Below are positions 55,564 to 64,000 of a DNA stretch of 64,000 nt, piece after piece; position 1 is the stretch's first letter; the number at the start of each line of letters is the position of its first letter. Below the pieces are notes generated by a model. The model had not been told where the DNA came from. It saw only the letters and a list, made by a program, of their open reading frames with translations, and searched no databases. The translations under genes and the position numbers were made by a program. This DNA is from Flavihumibacter solisilvae. Lineage in GTDB: Bacteria; Bacteroidota; Bacteroidia; Chitinophagales; Chitinophagaceae. The stretch lies in the NCBI RefSeq assembly GCF_000814475.1, contig NZ_JSVC01000002.1:124001-188000 (forward strand). Direction: 5' to 3'.

Positions 55564-56922
55564 ATGGCAGCCTCAAATGTCCTTATAGTTGATGATGAAG
55601 AAAAGCTAAGAAATTTGCTGAAGCGGATAATTGGTTTGGAAGGCTTTACCGTCTTTGAAGCCAATAACCTCTCGCAGGCAACAGCAACATTGAAACGCAA
55701 CAGCATTGACATCATCTTATGTGACGTTAAACTTCCTGATGGAAGCGGAGTGGATTTTGTTTCTGAAGCCAGGTCGAAATATCCTGGCATCCCCGTCATA
55801 CTTCTGACCGCATTTGGCAACATTCCTGACGGAGTGCAGGCGATGAAGAACGGTGCATTTGACTACATTGTTAAAGGTGATGACAATGAGAAGATAATTC
55901 CATTATTAAACCGGGCAGATGAGTTGGTCGCTTTGCAAAAGAAGGTTACCAGTTTAAATAACCGGGTTGGAAAGCTGCATTCTTTTGAAACAATTATCGG
56001 TAAGTCGGAACCCATCAGGAAAGCCATCGGACTGGCTGAGAAAGTTGCGCCAACTGACACGACGGTGTTGCTGCTCGGTGAAACCGGCACCGGGAAGGAA
56101 GTATTTGCCCAGGCCATACACCAGGCGAGTAAGCGCTCGAAGGAGTCGTTTGTAGCCATCAATTGCAGCGCTTTTTCAAGGGAACTGCTGGAGAGTGAAA
56201 TATTTGGTCACAGGGCCGGCGCTTTTACCGGTGCGGTAAAAGATAAGAAAGGCCTGGTTGAAGAAGCCGCTAAGGGAACGCTTTTCCTGGATGAGATCGG
56301 GGAAATGCCACTGGAACTGCAAACGAAACTATTACGGGTTTTGGAGAACCGGGAATTCATCAAGGTCGGTGATACGAAAGTTATAAAAGCAGACGTCAGG
56401 ATTATTGCTGCGACCAACAGGAACCTTGAGGATGAAGTGCAGCAGGGCAGGTTCCGTGAAGACCTGTTTTACCGGCTTAACGTGTTTTCAATCGGGTTGC
56501 CGTCACTTAATGAACGACGGGCTGATATTCCAGATCTCACTAAACATTACATTGCAGCGTTCTCAGTTATACTCAATAGTAAAATTTCCGGGGCTGACGC
56601 TGAGTGCATCCGGTTGCTGAAGGACCACAACTGGAAAGGAAATATCCGGGAACTTAAAAATGTGATTGAGCGTGCCGTGATCCTTGCCGCCGGTCCTGAA
56701 TTAACTGTTAAGGACCTGCCTGCTGACTTCGATAAACAGGAGACGCGCCAGGCGACCGGTACCCTGTCTGCTTTTGACCTTGCAAGTGTCGAGAAGCTTC
56801 ATATCCAGCGTGTACTTATACATACCGGCGGCAACAAAACTGAAGCGGCCCGCCTGCTCAACATAGGCCTCACTACACTCTACCGCAAAATAGAAGAATA
56901 CCAGATCCAGGTTCCACACTAG
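55564..56922 (+). CDS. NtrC-type sigma-54-dependent response regulator
   Basis: The 452-residue protein has a receiver domain with phospho-acceptor Asp54 (IILCDVKLPDGSG), an AAA+ domain with Walker A GETGTGKE (172-179) and the sigma-54-contacting loop GAFTGA (219-224), and a Fis-type helix-turn-helix at the end (NKTEAARLLNIGLTTLYRKI). It activates sigma-54 promoters by ATP hydrolysis. Its place ahead of the kdp operon, with its own promoter and terminator, suggests that it controls kdp in the absence of an OmpR-type KdpE (inference). The likely partner kinase starts at 63966. Confidence 0.92.
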   Translation: MAASNVLIVDDEEKLRNLLKRIIGLEGFTVFEANNLSQATATLKRNSIDIILCDVKLPDGSGVDFVSEARSKYPGIPVILLTAFGNIPDGVQAMKNGAFDYIVKGDDNEKIIPLLNRADELVALQKKVTSLNNRVGKLHSFETIIGKSEPIRKAIGLAEKVAPTDTTVLLLGETGTGKEVFAQAIHQASKRSKESFVAINCSAFSRELLESEIFGHRAGAFTGAVKDKKGLVEEAAKGTLFLDEIGEMPLELQTKLLRVLENREFIKVGDTKVIKADVRIIAATNRNLEDEVQQGRFREDLFYRLNVFSIGLPSLNERRADIPDLTKHYIAAFSVILNSKISGADAECIRLLKDHNWKGNIRELKNVIERAVILAAGPELTVKDLPADFDKQETRQATGTLSAFDLASVEKLHIQRVLIHTGGNKTEAARLLNIGLTTLYRKIEEYQIQVPH

Positions 56923-56925
56923 TGA

Positions 56926-56938
56926 TTTCACAGTGAAA
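56926..56938. promoter_or_regulatory. palindrome, candidate enhancer site
   Basis: tttcac-a-gtgaaa is a perfect 13-base palindrome immediately after the activator stop codon and 185 bases before the candidate sigma-54 promoter, a distance suited to an upstream activating site. Direct repeats tagtgattt (56920, 56942) and gcatgaacg (56953, 56977) surround it. Confidence 0.4.
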
Positions 56939-57004
56939 CAGTAGTGATTTGGGCATGAACGGTAATTCCTGGATCTGCATGAACGACCTGTCATTTTGAA
57001 AGGC

Positions 57005-57031
57005 AACCCTTCCATTTTGGAAGGGTTTTTT
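57005..57031 (+). terminator. terminator of the sigma-54 activator gene
   Basis: aacccttcc-atttt-ggaagggtt, a 9-bp stem, is followed by a T-run. It separates the activator from the kdp operon. Confidence 0.92.
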
Positions 57032-57122
57032 ATTTATCCTTCCCCCCAATAGTAACTGCCCTTTTCGTTGGAATGCCCGTCAGTTAACGGTTTCATCAAA
57101 AACCTGTGAACAGCTTCGCTTC

Positions 57123-57138
57123 CGGCACCCCGTTTGGC
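57123..57138 (+). promoter_or_regulatory. candidate sigma-54 (-24/-12) promoter of the kdp operon
   Basis: cggcac-N5-ttggc resembles TGGCAC-N5-TTGCW, with one mismatch in the -24 part and the -12 GC replaced by GG. The position, 44 bases before the first microprotein start, suits a promoter. The match is imperfect, so this remains a candidate. Confidence 0.4.
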
Positions 57139-57181
57139 TCCAGTATGGCAAATCATACAATAACCATTAAATGATACAAAA

Positions 57182-57265
57182 ATGCTATTAGCTGTTCTCC
57201 TGGCTGCGGGACTGATATGTTTCGCGATCTTCTTTAAATCGATTGATTTCTTTGAAAAATTCTAA
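57182..57265 (+). CDS. 27-residue membrane microprotein of the kdp operon
   Basis: ATG at 57182 opens a frame of 27 codons: one hydrophobic segment (LLAVLLAAGLICFAIFF) followed by a short tail ending FFEKF. It ends five bases before kdpF, whose product ends PEKF, so both share the hydrophobic-plus-EKF design. It is probably a KdpF-like companion of the pump, but I know no experimental description of such a pair. Gene finders usually skip it. Confidence 0.6.
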   Translation: MLLAVLLAAGLICFAIFFKSIDFFEKF

Positions 57266-57270
57266 TCACC

Positions 57271-57351
57271 ATGTTCAACCTGTTATTCGCTATCAGCATC
57301 CTGGTTTTAATATACCTGGTGTATGTGTTGGTAAGACCGGAAAAATTTTAA
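57271..57351 (+). CDS. kdpF: KdpF, small subunit of the potassium pump
   Basis: The 26-residue peptide has a single membrane span (LLFAISILVLIYLVYVLV) followed by RPEKF, the classic KdpF ending. KdpF sits at the interface of the KdpFABC complex in the inner membrane and stabilises it. It lies 18 bases before kdpA. Confidence 0.85.
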   Translation: MFNLLFAISILVLIYLVYVLVRPEKF

Positions 57352-57369
57352 CCTTAAACACTCGTTACG

Positions 57370-59079
57370 ATGAACACTGAAATATTGGGAGTGTTGGTTA
57401 CGCTCCTTCTTTGTTTTTTGCTGGCATACCCACTGGGTAAATACATAGCCAATGTATTCCTGGGAAAGCCAACCTTTACCGACTTTATGCTTCCCCTGGA
57501 GCGGTTTATATATCGCGTTAGTGGAATTGATCCGAAAAAAGGGATGGACTGGAAGCAATTCCTGAAAGCTATGCTTACCATCAACATGTTGTGGTTTGTT
57601 TATGCTTTTTTATTGTTGTGCTTCCAGGGCAGCCTTCCGCTAAACCCCGATGGTAACGCTAACCAGTCGCCTGACCTGGCTTTCAATACTGCCATCAGTT
57701 TCCTGGTTAACTGTAACCTCCAGCACTACTCCGGTGAAAGCGGGCTATCCTATTTCACCCAATTATTTGTAATTACTTTTCTTCAATTCGTAACTGCTGC
57801 AACCGGTATTGCCTGCCTGGTGGCCCTGTTCAACGGTTTTAAGGAAAAGACCACCAATAACCTCGGAAATTTCTGGGTATACCTGGTACAATCCACCACC
57901 AGGATCCTGCTTCCTTTATCAATTGTTGTTGCGGTTATACTGGCTTTCAATGGAACTCCGGCCAGTTTTGATGGAAAGGATTCCATCTTAACCTTACAGG
58001 GCGACAGCGTACAGGTGTCACGCGGTCCCGCTGCCGGTATGATTGCAATAAAGCAGCTGGGTACAAATGGAGGCGGCTGGTTTGGAGTGAACTCGGCGCA
58101 CCCCCTGGAGAACCCGAACTACCTGACGAATATCGTCGAAATCATCAGCATTGTGGTGATCCCGATCGCACTCGTTTTTTCACTGGGTTTTTACCTCCAA
58201 CGGAGAAAGCTTGCGCGGGTGATTTTCGCCGTTATGACGGTCATGTTTATTGCCTTCTGTACGATCAATATCTATTATGAAATGAAAGGCAATCCGGCCA
58301 TTGATAAGATGGGCATTGCGCAGAATGGTAGTATGGAAGGGAAGGAAGTCCGCCTTGGAGCAGCTGCTACAGCACTCTGGAGTGTGGCAACTACTTCCAC
58401 ATCCAACGGATCAGTAAACGGTATGCACGATAGTTTGACTCCTATGTCAGGGGCTGTGATAATCCTGGACATGATGATCAATGCCCTGTATGGCGGGGTG
58501 GGAGTGGGACTACTGAACTATTTCATCTTCCTGATGATAGCAGTCTTTATTTCCGGGCTTATGGTAGGAAGGACACCTGAATTCCTTGGACACAAAGTAG
58601 AAGCAAGGGAAGTGAAGATTACAGCTTTGGTTACACTATTGTCCGCCTTCCTGATAAAGGGTGGAACTGCCCTGGCCGCCTATTTCTATGCGCATCACCC
58701 TGAAATGGCGTGGGCAGTACAGCCCGGAAACTGGCTCAACAATCCCTCATATCACGGCTTCACCGAGATGCTGTACGAATTCACTTCAGCCAACGCCAAC
58801 AATGGTAGCGGATTTGAAGGATTGGCAGATAATAACATCTTCTGGAATGTAAGTACAGGAATAGTGCTGATACTGGCAAGATACCTGCCTATTATCGGAC
58901 CAATTGCAATTGTTGGTCTGCTGGCAAAGAAAAAATATGTCCCCGATTCAGCCGGAACACTTGAAGTTGACTCATACACATTTGGACTGATGACCATCGC
59001 TGTTATTATCATCATAAATGCCCTGTCTTATTTCCCGGCCCTTGCATTGGGTCCTATAGCGGAGTTTTTCAACCAATAG
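57370..59079 (+). CDS. kdpA: Potassium-transporting ATPase subunit A
   Basis: The 569-residue potassium-binding channel-like subunit has ten membrane helices and selectivity-filter-type loops, including SFLVNCNLQHYSGE and LGTNGGGWFGVNSAHPLENP. It belongs to the superfamily of potassium transporters with four MPM repeats. It is a normal length for the family. kdpB follows after 26 bases. Confidence 0.97.
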   Translation: MNTEILGVLVTLLLCFLLAYPLGKYIANVFLGKPTFTDFMLPLERFIYRVSGIDPKKGMDWKQFLKAMLTINMLWFVYAFLLLCFQGSLPLNPDGNANQSPDLAFNTAISFLVNCNLQHYSGESGLSYFTQLFVITFLQFVTAATGIACLVALFNGFKEKTTNNLGNFWVYLVQSTTRILLPLSIVVAVILAFNGTPASFDGKDSILTLQGDSVQVSRGPAAGMIAIKQLGTNGGGWFGVNSAHPLENPNYLTNIVEIISIVVIPIALVFSLGFYLQRRKLARVIFAVMTVMFIAFCTINIYYEMKGNPAIDKMGIAQNGSMEGKEVRLGAAATALWSVATTSTSNGSVNGMHDSLTPMSGAVIILDMMINALYGGVGVGLLNYFIFLMIAVFISGLMVGRTPEFLGHKVEAREVKITALVTLLSAFLIKGGTALAAYFYAHHPEMAWAVQPGNWLNNPSYHGFTEMLYEFTSANANNGSGFEGLADNNIFWNVSTGIVLILARYLPIIGPIAIVGLLAKKKYVPDSAGTLEVDSYTFGLMTIAVIIIINALSYFPALALGPIAEFFNQ

Positions 59080-59105
59080 AATAGACCAATCAAACCTGTC
59101 AAGAA

Positions 59106-61163
59106 ATGTCAAAGCATAAAAGAGCATCGAAATTATTTGAATCGTCACTGGTCAGGGAAGCCCTGAAACAGTCTGTATCAAAACTGAACCCACGGAAGAT
59201 GGTACATAACCCCGTTATGTTCACCGTTGAAATAGGCACTTTCATAATGGCCGCAGTATGTATCTGGATTATGGCCGGAGAGAAGTCACAGGGCAGCCTG
59301 GGCTATAACTTTGCCATCTTCATCATCCTGTTATTGACCCTGCTGTTTGCCAACTTCGCCGAAGCGCTTGCGGAGGCCAGGGGTAAGGCACAGGCACAAA
59401 GTCTTCGTAAAACAAGGGAAGAAACTCATGCCAAATTGATTCAGCCGGTCGGTGAAATCTTTGTCAACGAAGTGAAAGTAGTTCCCTCCTCCAAATTGAG
59501 AAAAAACGATGTTTTCCTTTGTGAATCGGGAGATATCATTCCGATGGATGGTGAGATCATAGAAGGTATTGCCACAATTGATGAATCGGCTATCACTGGA
59601 GAGTCCGCACCAGTGATCAGGGAGTCCGGTGGCGACAAGTCATCTGTGACCGGGGGTACAAAAGTGCTGAGTGATAAAATCAAGGTACGTGTAACCACGG
59701 AGCCCGGTGAAAGCTTTCTTGACAAGATGATCGCGCTGGTGGAAGGTGCTAGCCGACAGAAGACACCAAACGAAATTGCACTAACGATTCTCCTGGCCAC
59801 CTTTACGTTGATTTTTATCATCGTATGTGTCACGCTTAAACCATTTGCTGATTACGCGAACACACCTATTACCATCGCTGCATTTGTATCCCTTTTTGTC
59901 TGTCTTATTCCAACTACGATTGGTGGATTGCTGAGTGCAATTGGGATTGCGGGAATGGATCGCGCGTTACGTGCTAATGTGATCACAAAGAGTGGAAAGG
60001 CAGTTGAAACTGCAGGAGACCTCGATACACTGCTCCTGGACAAAACCGGAACGATCACCATCGGAAATCGCAAGGCAACTAATTTCTGGCCGGCCACCGG
60101 AGTTGATGCGAATGTGTTCATTGAAGCGTGTGTACTTGCTTCCCTGGCTGATGAAACTCCGGAAGGGAAATCAATTGTTGAACTTGGCCAGGTTAAAGGA
60201 ATCAAAGCACCTGTGATGAAAAAAGAGGCAGTGACCTATGTGCAGTTCACAGCTGAAACACGAAGCAGCGGTATCGATTTGGATGGGCAAAAAATTCGTA
60301 AAGGTGCGTACGATGCTATCCGTAATATCGTGATAAGGGGCGGAAAAAATTTTCCTCCTGCTACTGAAGAAAGGGTTAACCTCATTTCATCGAATGGCGG
60401 AACGCCGCTCGTAGTTAGCCAGAATGACCAGGTGCTTGGCGTGATCGAACTGCAGGATATAATTAAACCAGGTATCCATGAACGTTTCGAACGTCTCAGG
60501 AAAATGGGTGTTAAAACTGTTATGGTCACTGGTGATAACCGGCTCACTGCAAAGTATATAGCTGAAAAAGCCGGCGTTGACGACTTCATTGCGGAAGCAA
60601 GGCCGGAAGATAAAATGAATTATATCCGCCATGAACAGCAGAACGGGAAATTGGTGGCTATGATGGGCGATGGAACGAATGATGCTCCCGCTCTTGCCCA
60701 GGCTGACGTTGGAGTGGCTATGAATAGTGGCACCCAGGCTGCGAAAGAAGCAGGTAATATGGTTGATCTCGATAATGACCCGACTAAACTGATAGAGGTT
60801 GTTGAGATCGGAAAACAATTGCTGATGACCAGGGGCACCCTAACTACTTTCTCGATTGCCAATGATGTTGCAAAATACTTTGCAATCGTACCCGCGCTGT
60901 TTATTGCTTCAATTCCTTCGTTGCAGGCGCTTAACGTGATGAACCTGCACAGTCCTGAAAGCGCCATTCTTTCTGCGGTGGTTTTTAATGCCATCATTAT
61001 TCCGCTGTTGATCCCATTGGCGCTGAAGGGTGTAAGCTATAAGCCCATTGGAGCAAAGGCACTGCTGCGGAGAAACCTCTTTATATATGGTTTGGGTGGA
61101 ATTATCATCCCATTCTTTGGTATCAAATTAATTGACCTCATTGTTACAATGTTTATTGCATGA
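59106..61163 (+). CDS. kdpB: Potassium-transporting ATPase subunit B
   Basis: The 685-residue P-type ATPase has the phosphorylation motif DKTGT (Asp312), TGES (164-167), and the hinge [19 protein letters not shown]. By alignment offset with the Escherichia coli enzyme (DKTGT Asp307, TGES Ser162), Ser167 corresponds to the inhibitory phosphoserine site. It energises potassium uptake through KdpA. The stop overlaps kdpC as ATGA. Confidence 0.97.
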   Translation: MSKHKRASKLFESSLVREALKQSVSKLNPRKMVHNPVMFTVEIGTFIMAAVCIWIMAGEKSQGSLGYNFAIFIILLLTLLFANFAEALAEARGKAQAQSLRKTREETHAKLIQPVGEIFVNEVKVVPSSKLRKNDVFLCESGDIIPMDGEIIEGIATIDESAITGESAPVIRESGGDKSSVTGGTKVLSDKIKVRVTTEPGESFLDKMIALVEGASRQKTPNEIALTILLATFTLIFIIVCVTLKPFADYANTPITIAAFVSLFVCLIPTTIGGLLSAIGIAGMDRALRANVITKSGKAVETAGDLDTLLLDKTGTITIGNRKATNFWPATGVDANVFIEACVLASLADETPEGKSIVELGQVKGIKAPVMKKEAVTYVQFTAETRSSGIDLDGQKIRKGAYDAIRNIVIRGGKNFPPATEERVNLISSNGGTPLVVSQNDQVLGVIELQDIIKPGIHERFERLRKMGVKTVMVTGDNRLTAKYIAEKAGVDDFIAEARPEDKMNYIRHEQQNGKLVAMMGDGTNDAPALAQADVGVAMNSGTQAAKEAGNMVDLDNDPTKLIEVVEIGKQLLMTRGTLTTFSIANDVAKYFAIVPALFIASIPSLQALNVMNLHSPESAILSAVVFNAIIIPLLIPLALKGVSYKPIGAKALLRRNLFIYGLGGIIIPFFGIKLIDLIVTMFIA

Positions 61164-61723
61164 AAAAGTATCTCATAACATCTTTAAAGCTGACAACTAT
61201 TATGTTGGTGTTGCTGTCTGTTATTTATCCTCTCTTCATAGCCGGTGTAGCACTATTCGCTCTGGGAAAGGGAAAAGGAGAAACGCTTTCGAAAGATGGG
61301 AAAGTGGTTGGTTATGAAAATATTGGTCAGTCCTTCACCGAGGATCGTTACTTCTGGGGCAGGCCCTCAGCCGCCGGTTATAATGCAGCCGGCTCATCCG
61401 GATCCAACAAGGGGCCGACCAATCCTGAATACCTGAAAACTGTCAGCGACCGGATTGATACATTCCTTTTACATAATCCTGGTATTGAGCGCTCAAGGAT
61501 CCCGGCTGATCTGGTAACCGCTTCTGGCAGTGGTCTTGACCCCGATATTTCACCGGACGGTGCCAGGGTGCAGGTTAAACGTGTCGCTGTCACCAGGCAC
61601 CTCAATGAATCGAAAGTAGCGTCCCTGGTCGAAAGCCACATAGAAAAGCCTTTGCTGGGTTTCCTTGGGCCTGAGAAAATAAATGTATTGAAACTTAACA
61701 TCGCCTTGGATCAATTACAATAA
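61160..61723 (+). CDS. kdpC: Potassium-transporting ATPase subunit C
   Basis: The 187-residue subunit has one N-terminal membrane span (about 10-35) and a periplasmic domain with the family blocks [49 protein letters not shown] and [17 protein letters not shown]. It starts inside the last codons of kdpB. Confidence 0.96.
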   Translation: MKKYLITSLKLTTIMLVLLSVIYPLFIAGVALFALGKGKGETLSKDGKVVGYENIGQSFTEDRYFWGRPSAAGYNAAGSSGSNKGPTNPEYLKTVSDRIDTFLLHNPGIERSRIPADLVTASGSGLDPDISPDGARVQVKRVAVTRHLNESKVASLVESHIEKPLLGFLGPEKINVLKLNIALDQLQ

Positions 61724-61742
61724 ACAGAAAAACAAAAGATAA

Positions 61743-62816
61743 ATGAAAAGAGCAGTGGTAGGCGCCTTTTTAATCGCAAGCCTGCAGAGTTTTGGGCAGG
61801 AAGAGCAAAAACCCTCTCCGTTTTCAGTGAGCGGTTATGTGGAAGCGTATTATTCCTATGATTTCAATAAGCCGGAAAACAATACCAAACCCGGATTCAT
61901 GTACAGTCATAACCGGCATAATGAATTTAACCTTAACCTTGGTTTTATTAAGGGCAGCTACAATACAGAAAGAGTTAGGGCTAACCTTGCTTTGGCTGCA
62001 GGCACCTACATGAATGCTAACTATGCTGCAGAACCAGGCGTTTTAAAGAACATATATGAAGCGAATGCCGGTGTGAAATTGTCAAAAAAACAAAACCTCT
62101 GGCTTGATGCAGGTATTTTCACTTCGCATATCGGATTTGAATCAGCCATCAGCAAAGATTGCTGGACCCTGACCCGTAGCATTGTCGCAGACAACTCACC
62201 CTATTACGAAAGCGGTGCAAAGCTCACCTGGACTTCAGCTGACAGCAAATGGCTGTTGAGCGGACTGGTTTTAAACGGCTGGCAGCGTATTAACCGCGTA
62301 GATGGGAATTCACTGATGAGTTTTGGAACCCAGGTTCAGTTCAAGCCCAGCGATAAAGCATTGCTGAATTACAGTACATTTATAGGAACAGACAAACCTG
62401 ATAGTGTAAGGCTGATGCGTTACTATCACAACCTTTATGGAATCTTCACTGCCGGTAAACTGGGTATAACCGCCGGTTTCGATCTCGGGTCTGAACAAAA
62501 GGAAAAGGGAAGCAGCAATATGAATGTCTGGTATACCCCGGTCCTGATCCTTCGTTATCCTTTGAGTGAAAAATGGACAATTGCTGCGAGAGGTGAATAT
62601 TACAAAGACGAGAAAGGAGTGATTATCGCATCAGGTACAGAAAATGGTTTCCAGGCAGCAGGGTATTCCGTAAATATCGACTACGCACCGGTTTCAAATG
62701 CATTGATAAGGTTAGAGGCAAGATCGCTGAAGAGCAGGGATAATGTCTTCACAAAGCAACTGCAACCTACAGATGCGAATACTATGGTTACTGCATCAAT
62801 TGCAGTTTCATTTTAA
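61743..62816 (+). CDS. Outer-membrane beta-barrel porin of the kdp operon
   Basis: The 357-residue protein has a signal peptide (ending SFGQ) and amphipathic strands typical of the OmpL-like 'bbp2' porin family (FSVSGYVEAYYSYDFNKPEN, HNEFNLNLGFIKGSYN, IGFESAISKDCWTLTRSI). It ends in a terminal Phe (TASIAVSF). Its position between kdpC and the sensor gene suggests it supplies potassium across the outer membrane (inference). Confidence 0.88.
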   Translation: MKRAVVGAFLIASLQSFGQEEQKPSPFSVSGYVEAYYSYDFNKPENNTKPGFMYSHNRHNEFNLNLGFIKGSYNTERVRANLALAAGTYMNANYAAEPGVLKNIYEANAGVKLSKKQNLWLDAGIFTSHIGFESAISKDCWTLTRSIVADNSPYYESGAKLTWTSADSKWLLSGLVLNGWQRINRVDGNSLMSFGTQVQFKPSDKALLNYSTFIGTDKPDSVRLMRYYHNLYGIFTAGKLGITAGFDLGSEQKEKGSSNMNVWYTPVLILRYPLSEKWTIAARGEYYKDEKGVIIASGTENGFQAAGYSVNIDYAPVSNALIRLEARSLKSRDNVFTKQLQPTDANTMVTASIAVSF

Positions 62817-62833
62817 CAACTAAAGGATCGCTT

Positions 62834-63958
62834 ATGCCGGAAGAGAATGAAAGCGTAGAACATTTCCTCGAACTGATCCGGAAAAGACGGAAAGGTAAGT
62901 TCAAGATTTATATTGGCATGAGTGCCGGTGTGGGAAAGACATACCGCATGTTGCAGGAAGCCCAGACGCTCCTGCGAAACGGGGTTGACGTAAAGATCGG
63001 TTATATTGAAACGCACGGAAGAAGTGAAACCGAAGCTTTACTGGCCGGCCTTCCGTTAATTCCCCGCCGGAAACTTTTTTATAGGGGGAAGGAGCTTGAT
63101 GAATTCGACAAGCAGGCAGTATTGAACCTGCACCCTGAGGTGGTGGTCGTCGATGAATTGGCCCACAGCAATATCGAAGGAAGTAAAAATGAAAAGCGAT
63201 GGCAGGATGTGATTGAAATCCTGGATGCAGGTATCAATGTCATCAGTGCGATCAATATTCAACATATTGAAAGCCTGAATGGGGAAGTGAAATCAATAAC
63301 CGGAATTGAGGTTAGTGAACGGATCCCGGACAGCGTGTTAAGGATGGCGGACGAAGTTGTCAATATCGACCTTACCGCAGAAGAGCTGGTCACCCGTTTA
63401 AAGGAGGGCAAGATTTATACGAAGGATAAGGTCGAAACCGCAATGCGGAATTTTTTTCAGTCGGAAAAGATCCTGCAATTAAGGGAGCTTGCTTTAAAGG
63501 AAGTAGCCTCGCAGGTTGAACGGAAAATAGAGACTGAACTGCCACGTTACCAACACCTCAGAAGTGAGCGGTTCCTCGCATGTATCAGCAGTAATCATGA
63601 AATCGCAAAGAAGGTGATCAGGAAAACAGCCAGGCTGGCAACCTATTATAATTCACGCTGGGCCGTATTGTACGTGCAGACTCCGCGGGAGGATGGAAAC
63701 CGGATAGGCCTTGCTGCACAACGACACCTGATCAATAATTTCAAGCTGGCTACAGAACTTGGAGCAGAGGTGATAAAAGCAAAGAATGACAACATCGCAA
63801 GGGGAATAATCGAAGTAGCTGAGCAACAGAAATCGACTACCATCTGCCTGGGTAAGCCTCATTTGTCGTTGGCGGGCGTAATACTGAATACTGCGGTTTT
63901 CAACCAGTTGCTGAACAAATTATCCGCTGCAGATATTGATATTGTAATATTATCCTGA
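62834..63958 (+). CDS. kdpD: Stand-alone KdpD N-terminal sensor protein
   Basis: The 374-residue protein holds only the cytoplasmic N-terminal half of KdpD: the KdpD domain with Walker A GMSAGVGKT (28-36), VVVDELAHSN and INIQHIESLN (about 20-230), then a universal-stress domain (about 245-372). The membrane helices and histidine kinase of the one-piece protein are missing. A new frame seven bases later begins what looks like a kinase. It can be described as a split KdpD; the length and stop are clean, so it does not look like a sequencing break. Confidence 0.9.
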   Translation: MPEENESVEHFLELIRKRRKGKFKIYIGMSAGVGKTYRMLQEAQTLLRNGVDVKIGYIETHGRSETEALLAGLPLIPRRKLFYRGKELDEFDKQAVLNLHPEVVVVDELAHSNIEGSKNEKRWQDVIEILDAGINVISAINIQHIESLNGEVKSITGIEVSERIPDSVLRMADEVVNIDLTAEELVTRLKEGKIYTKDKVETAMRNFFQSEKILQLRELALKEVASQVERKIETELPRYQHLRSERFLACISSNHEIAKKVIRKTARLATYYNSRWAVLYVQTPREDGNRIGLAAQRHLINNFKLATELGAEVIKAKNDNIARGIIEVAEQQKSTTICLGKPHLSLAGVILNTAVFNQLLNKLSAADIDIVILS

Positions 63959-63965
63959 ATTAATC

Positions 63966-64000
63966 ATGCGTATCAAGACTAAATTATCTCTCGGGCTTGG
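63966..64000 (+). CDS. Probable sensor histidine kinase, N-terminal start only
   Basis: A start codon seven bases after the KdpD-like gene opens a frame reading MRIKTKLSLGL, a typical N-terminus of HAMP-containing membrane kinases. Only eleven residues lie in the window. Context suggests it is the kinase for the sigma-54 activator at 55564. Confidence 0.5.
   Translation, partial: MRIKTKLSLGL

Noticed and set aside
55564-56922. Response regulator as KdpE
   Set aside because: KdpE is OmpR-type of about 225 residues; this protein has an AAA+ domain with GAFTGA and a Fis-type helix-turn-helix.
62834-63958. KdpD as a frameshifted or broken gene
   Set aside because: The frame ends cleanly after the universal-stress domain and a new start follows seven bases later, so a true split is more likely than an error.
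1-64000. CRISPR arrays, tRNA or rRNA genes, insertion sequences or prophage
   Set aside because: No spaced repeats, no cloverleaf-like or rRNA sequence in the gaps, no transposase, integrase or phage structural gene was found.

Overview
The window reads as an ordinary stretch of chromosome from a member of the Bacteroidota, most likely the family Chitinophagaceae. The evidence is gene content: SusC/SusD outer-membrane pairs, gliding and type IX secretion genes (gldE, gldD, porZ), a hybrid-type beta-propeller sensor kinase, and the 31-residue basic ribosome-associated peptide typical of the phylum. Several start codons are also preceded by the Bacteroidota -7 promoter box TAnnTTTG. I see no phage, insertion sequence, CRISPR array, rRNA or tRNA, and no gene-free stretch longer than 300 bases.

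Layout. 1-7501: the tail of a SusD lipoprotein, then a minus-strand run (HU protein, TPR protein, bS22/mS38-like peptide, RNase G), facing a plus-strand run mutY-ssb-gldE-gldD. 7577-10951: a DUF3109 protein, lutB and a polysaccharide-deacetylase-like protein. 10933-20340 (minus): a small membrane protein, carB, nitroreductase, DinB-like protein, comEC, purH and an EamA transporter, with strong intrinsic terminators between several of them. 20609-29651 (plus): M23 peptidase, peroxiredoxin, sensor kinase, LuxR-type regulator, alpha/beta hydrolase, TPR protein and a very small HELAH zinc-protease-like protein. 29648-30394: birA on the minus strand. 30519-36816 (plus): rsfS-ftsH-lutC-GGCT-lpxH-hypothetical-mscS. 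36831-38455 (minus): MerR regulator and an M23 peptidase. 38561-45160 (plus): alaS, a tandem-PDZ protein, gatB and a TlpA-like thioredoxin. 45229-52456 (minus): a complete susC-susD pair and an RND/MMPL transporter. 52554-55528 (plus): porZ-recO.

The last 8.5 kb is the most system-like part. An NtrC-type sigma-54 activator is followed by a potassium-uptake Kdp operon: two microproteins (one of them KdpF), KdpA, KdpB, KdpC, a beta-barrel porin, a stand-alone KdpD N-terminal sensor domain, and the start of what looks like a separate histidine kinase. Canonical Kdp loci use a one-piece KdpD and an OmpR-type KdpE. Here the sensor appears split, and the only adjacent regulator is a sigma-54 activator. 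A sequence resembling a -24/-12 promoter lies just ahead of the first microprotein.

Nothing here can be called a proven new system. The items most worth testing are the sigma-54/Kdp circuit, the tandem kdp microproteins, the phased phenylalanine linker in the PDZ protein, several terminators fused to neighbouring stop or start codons, and some palindromic intergenic elements. Motif and promoter calls were made by eye; no database search was run.
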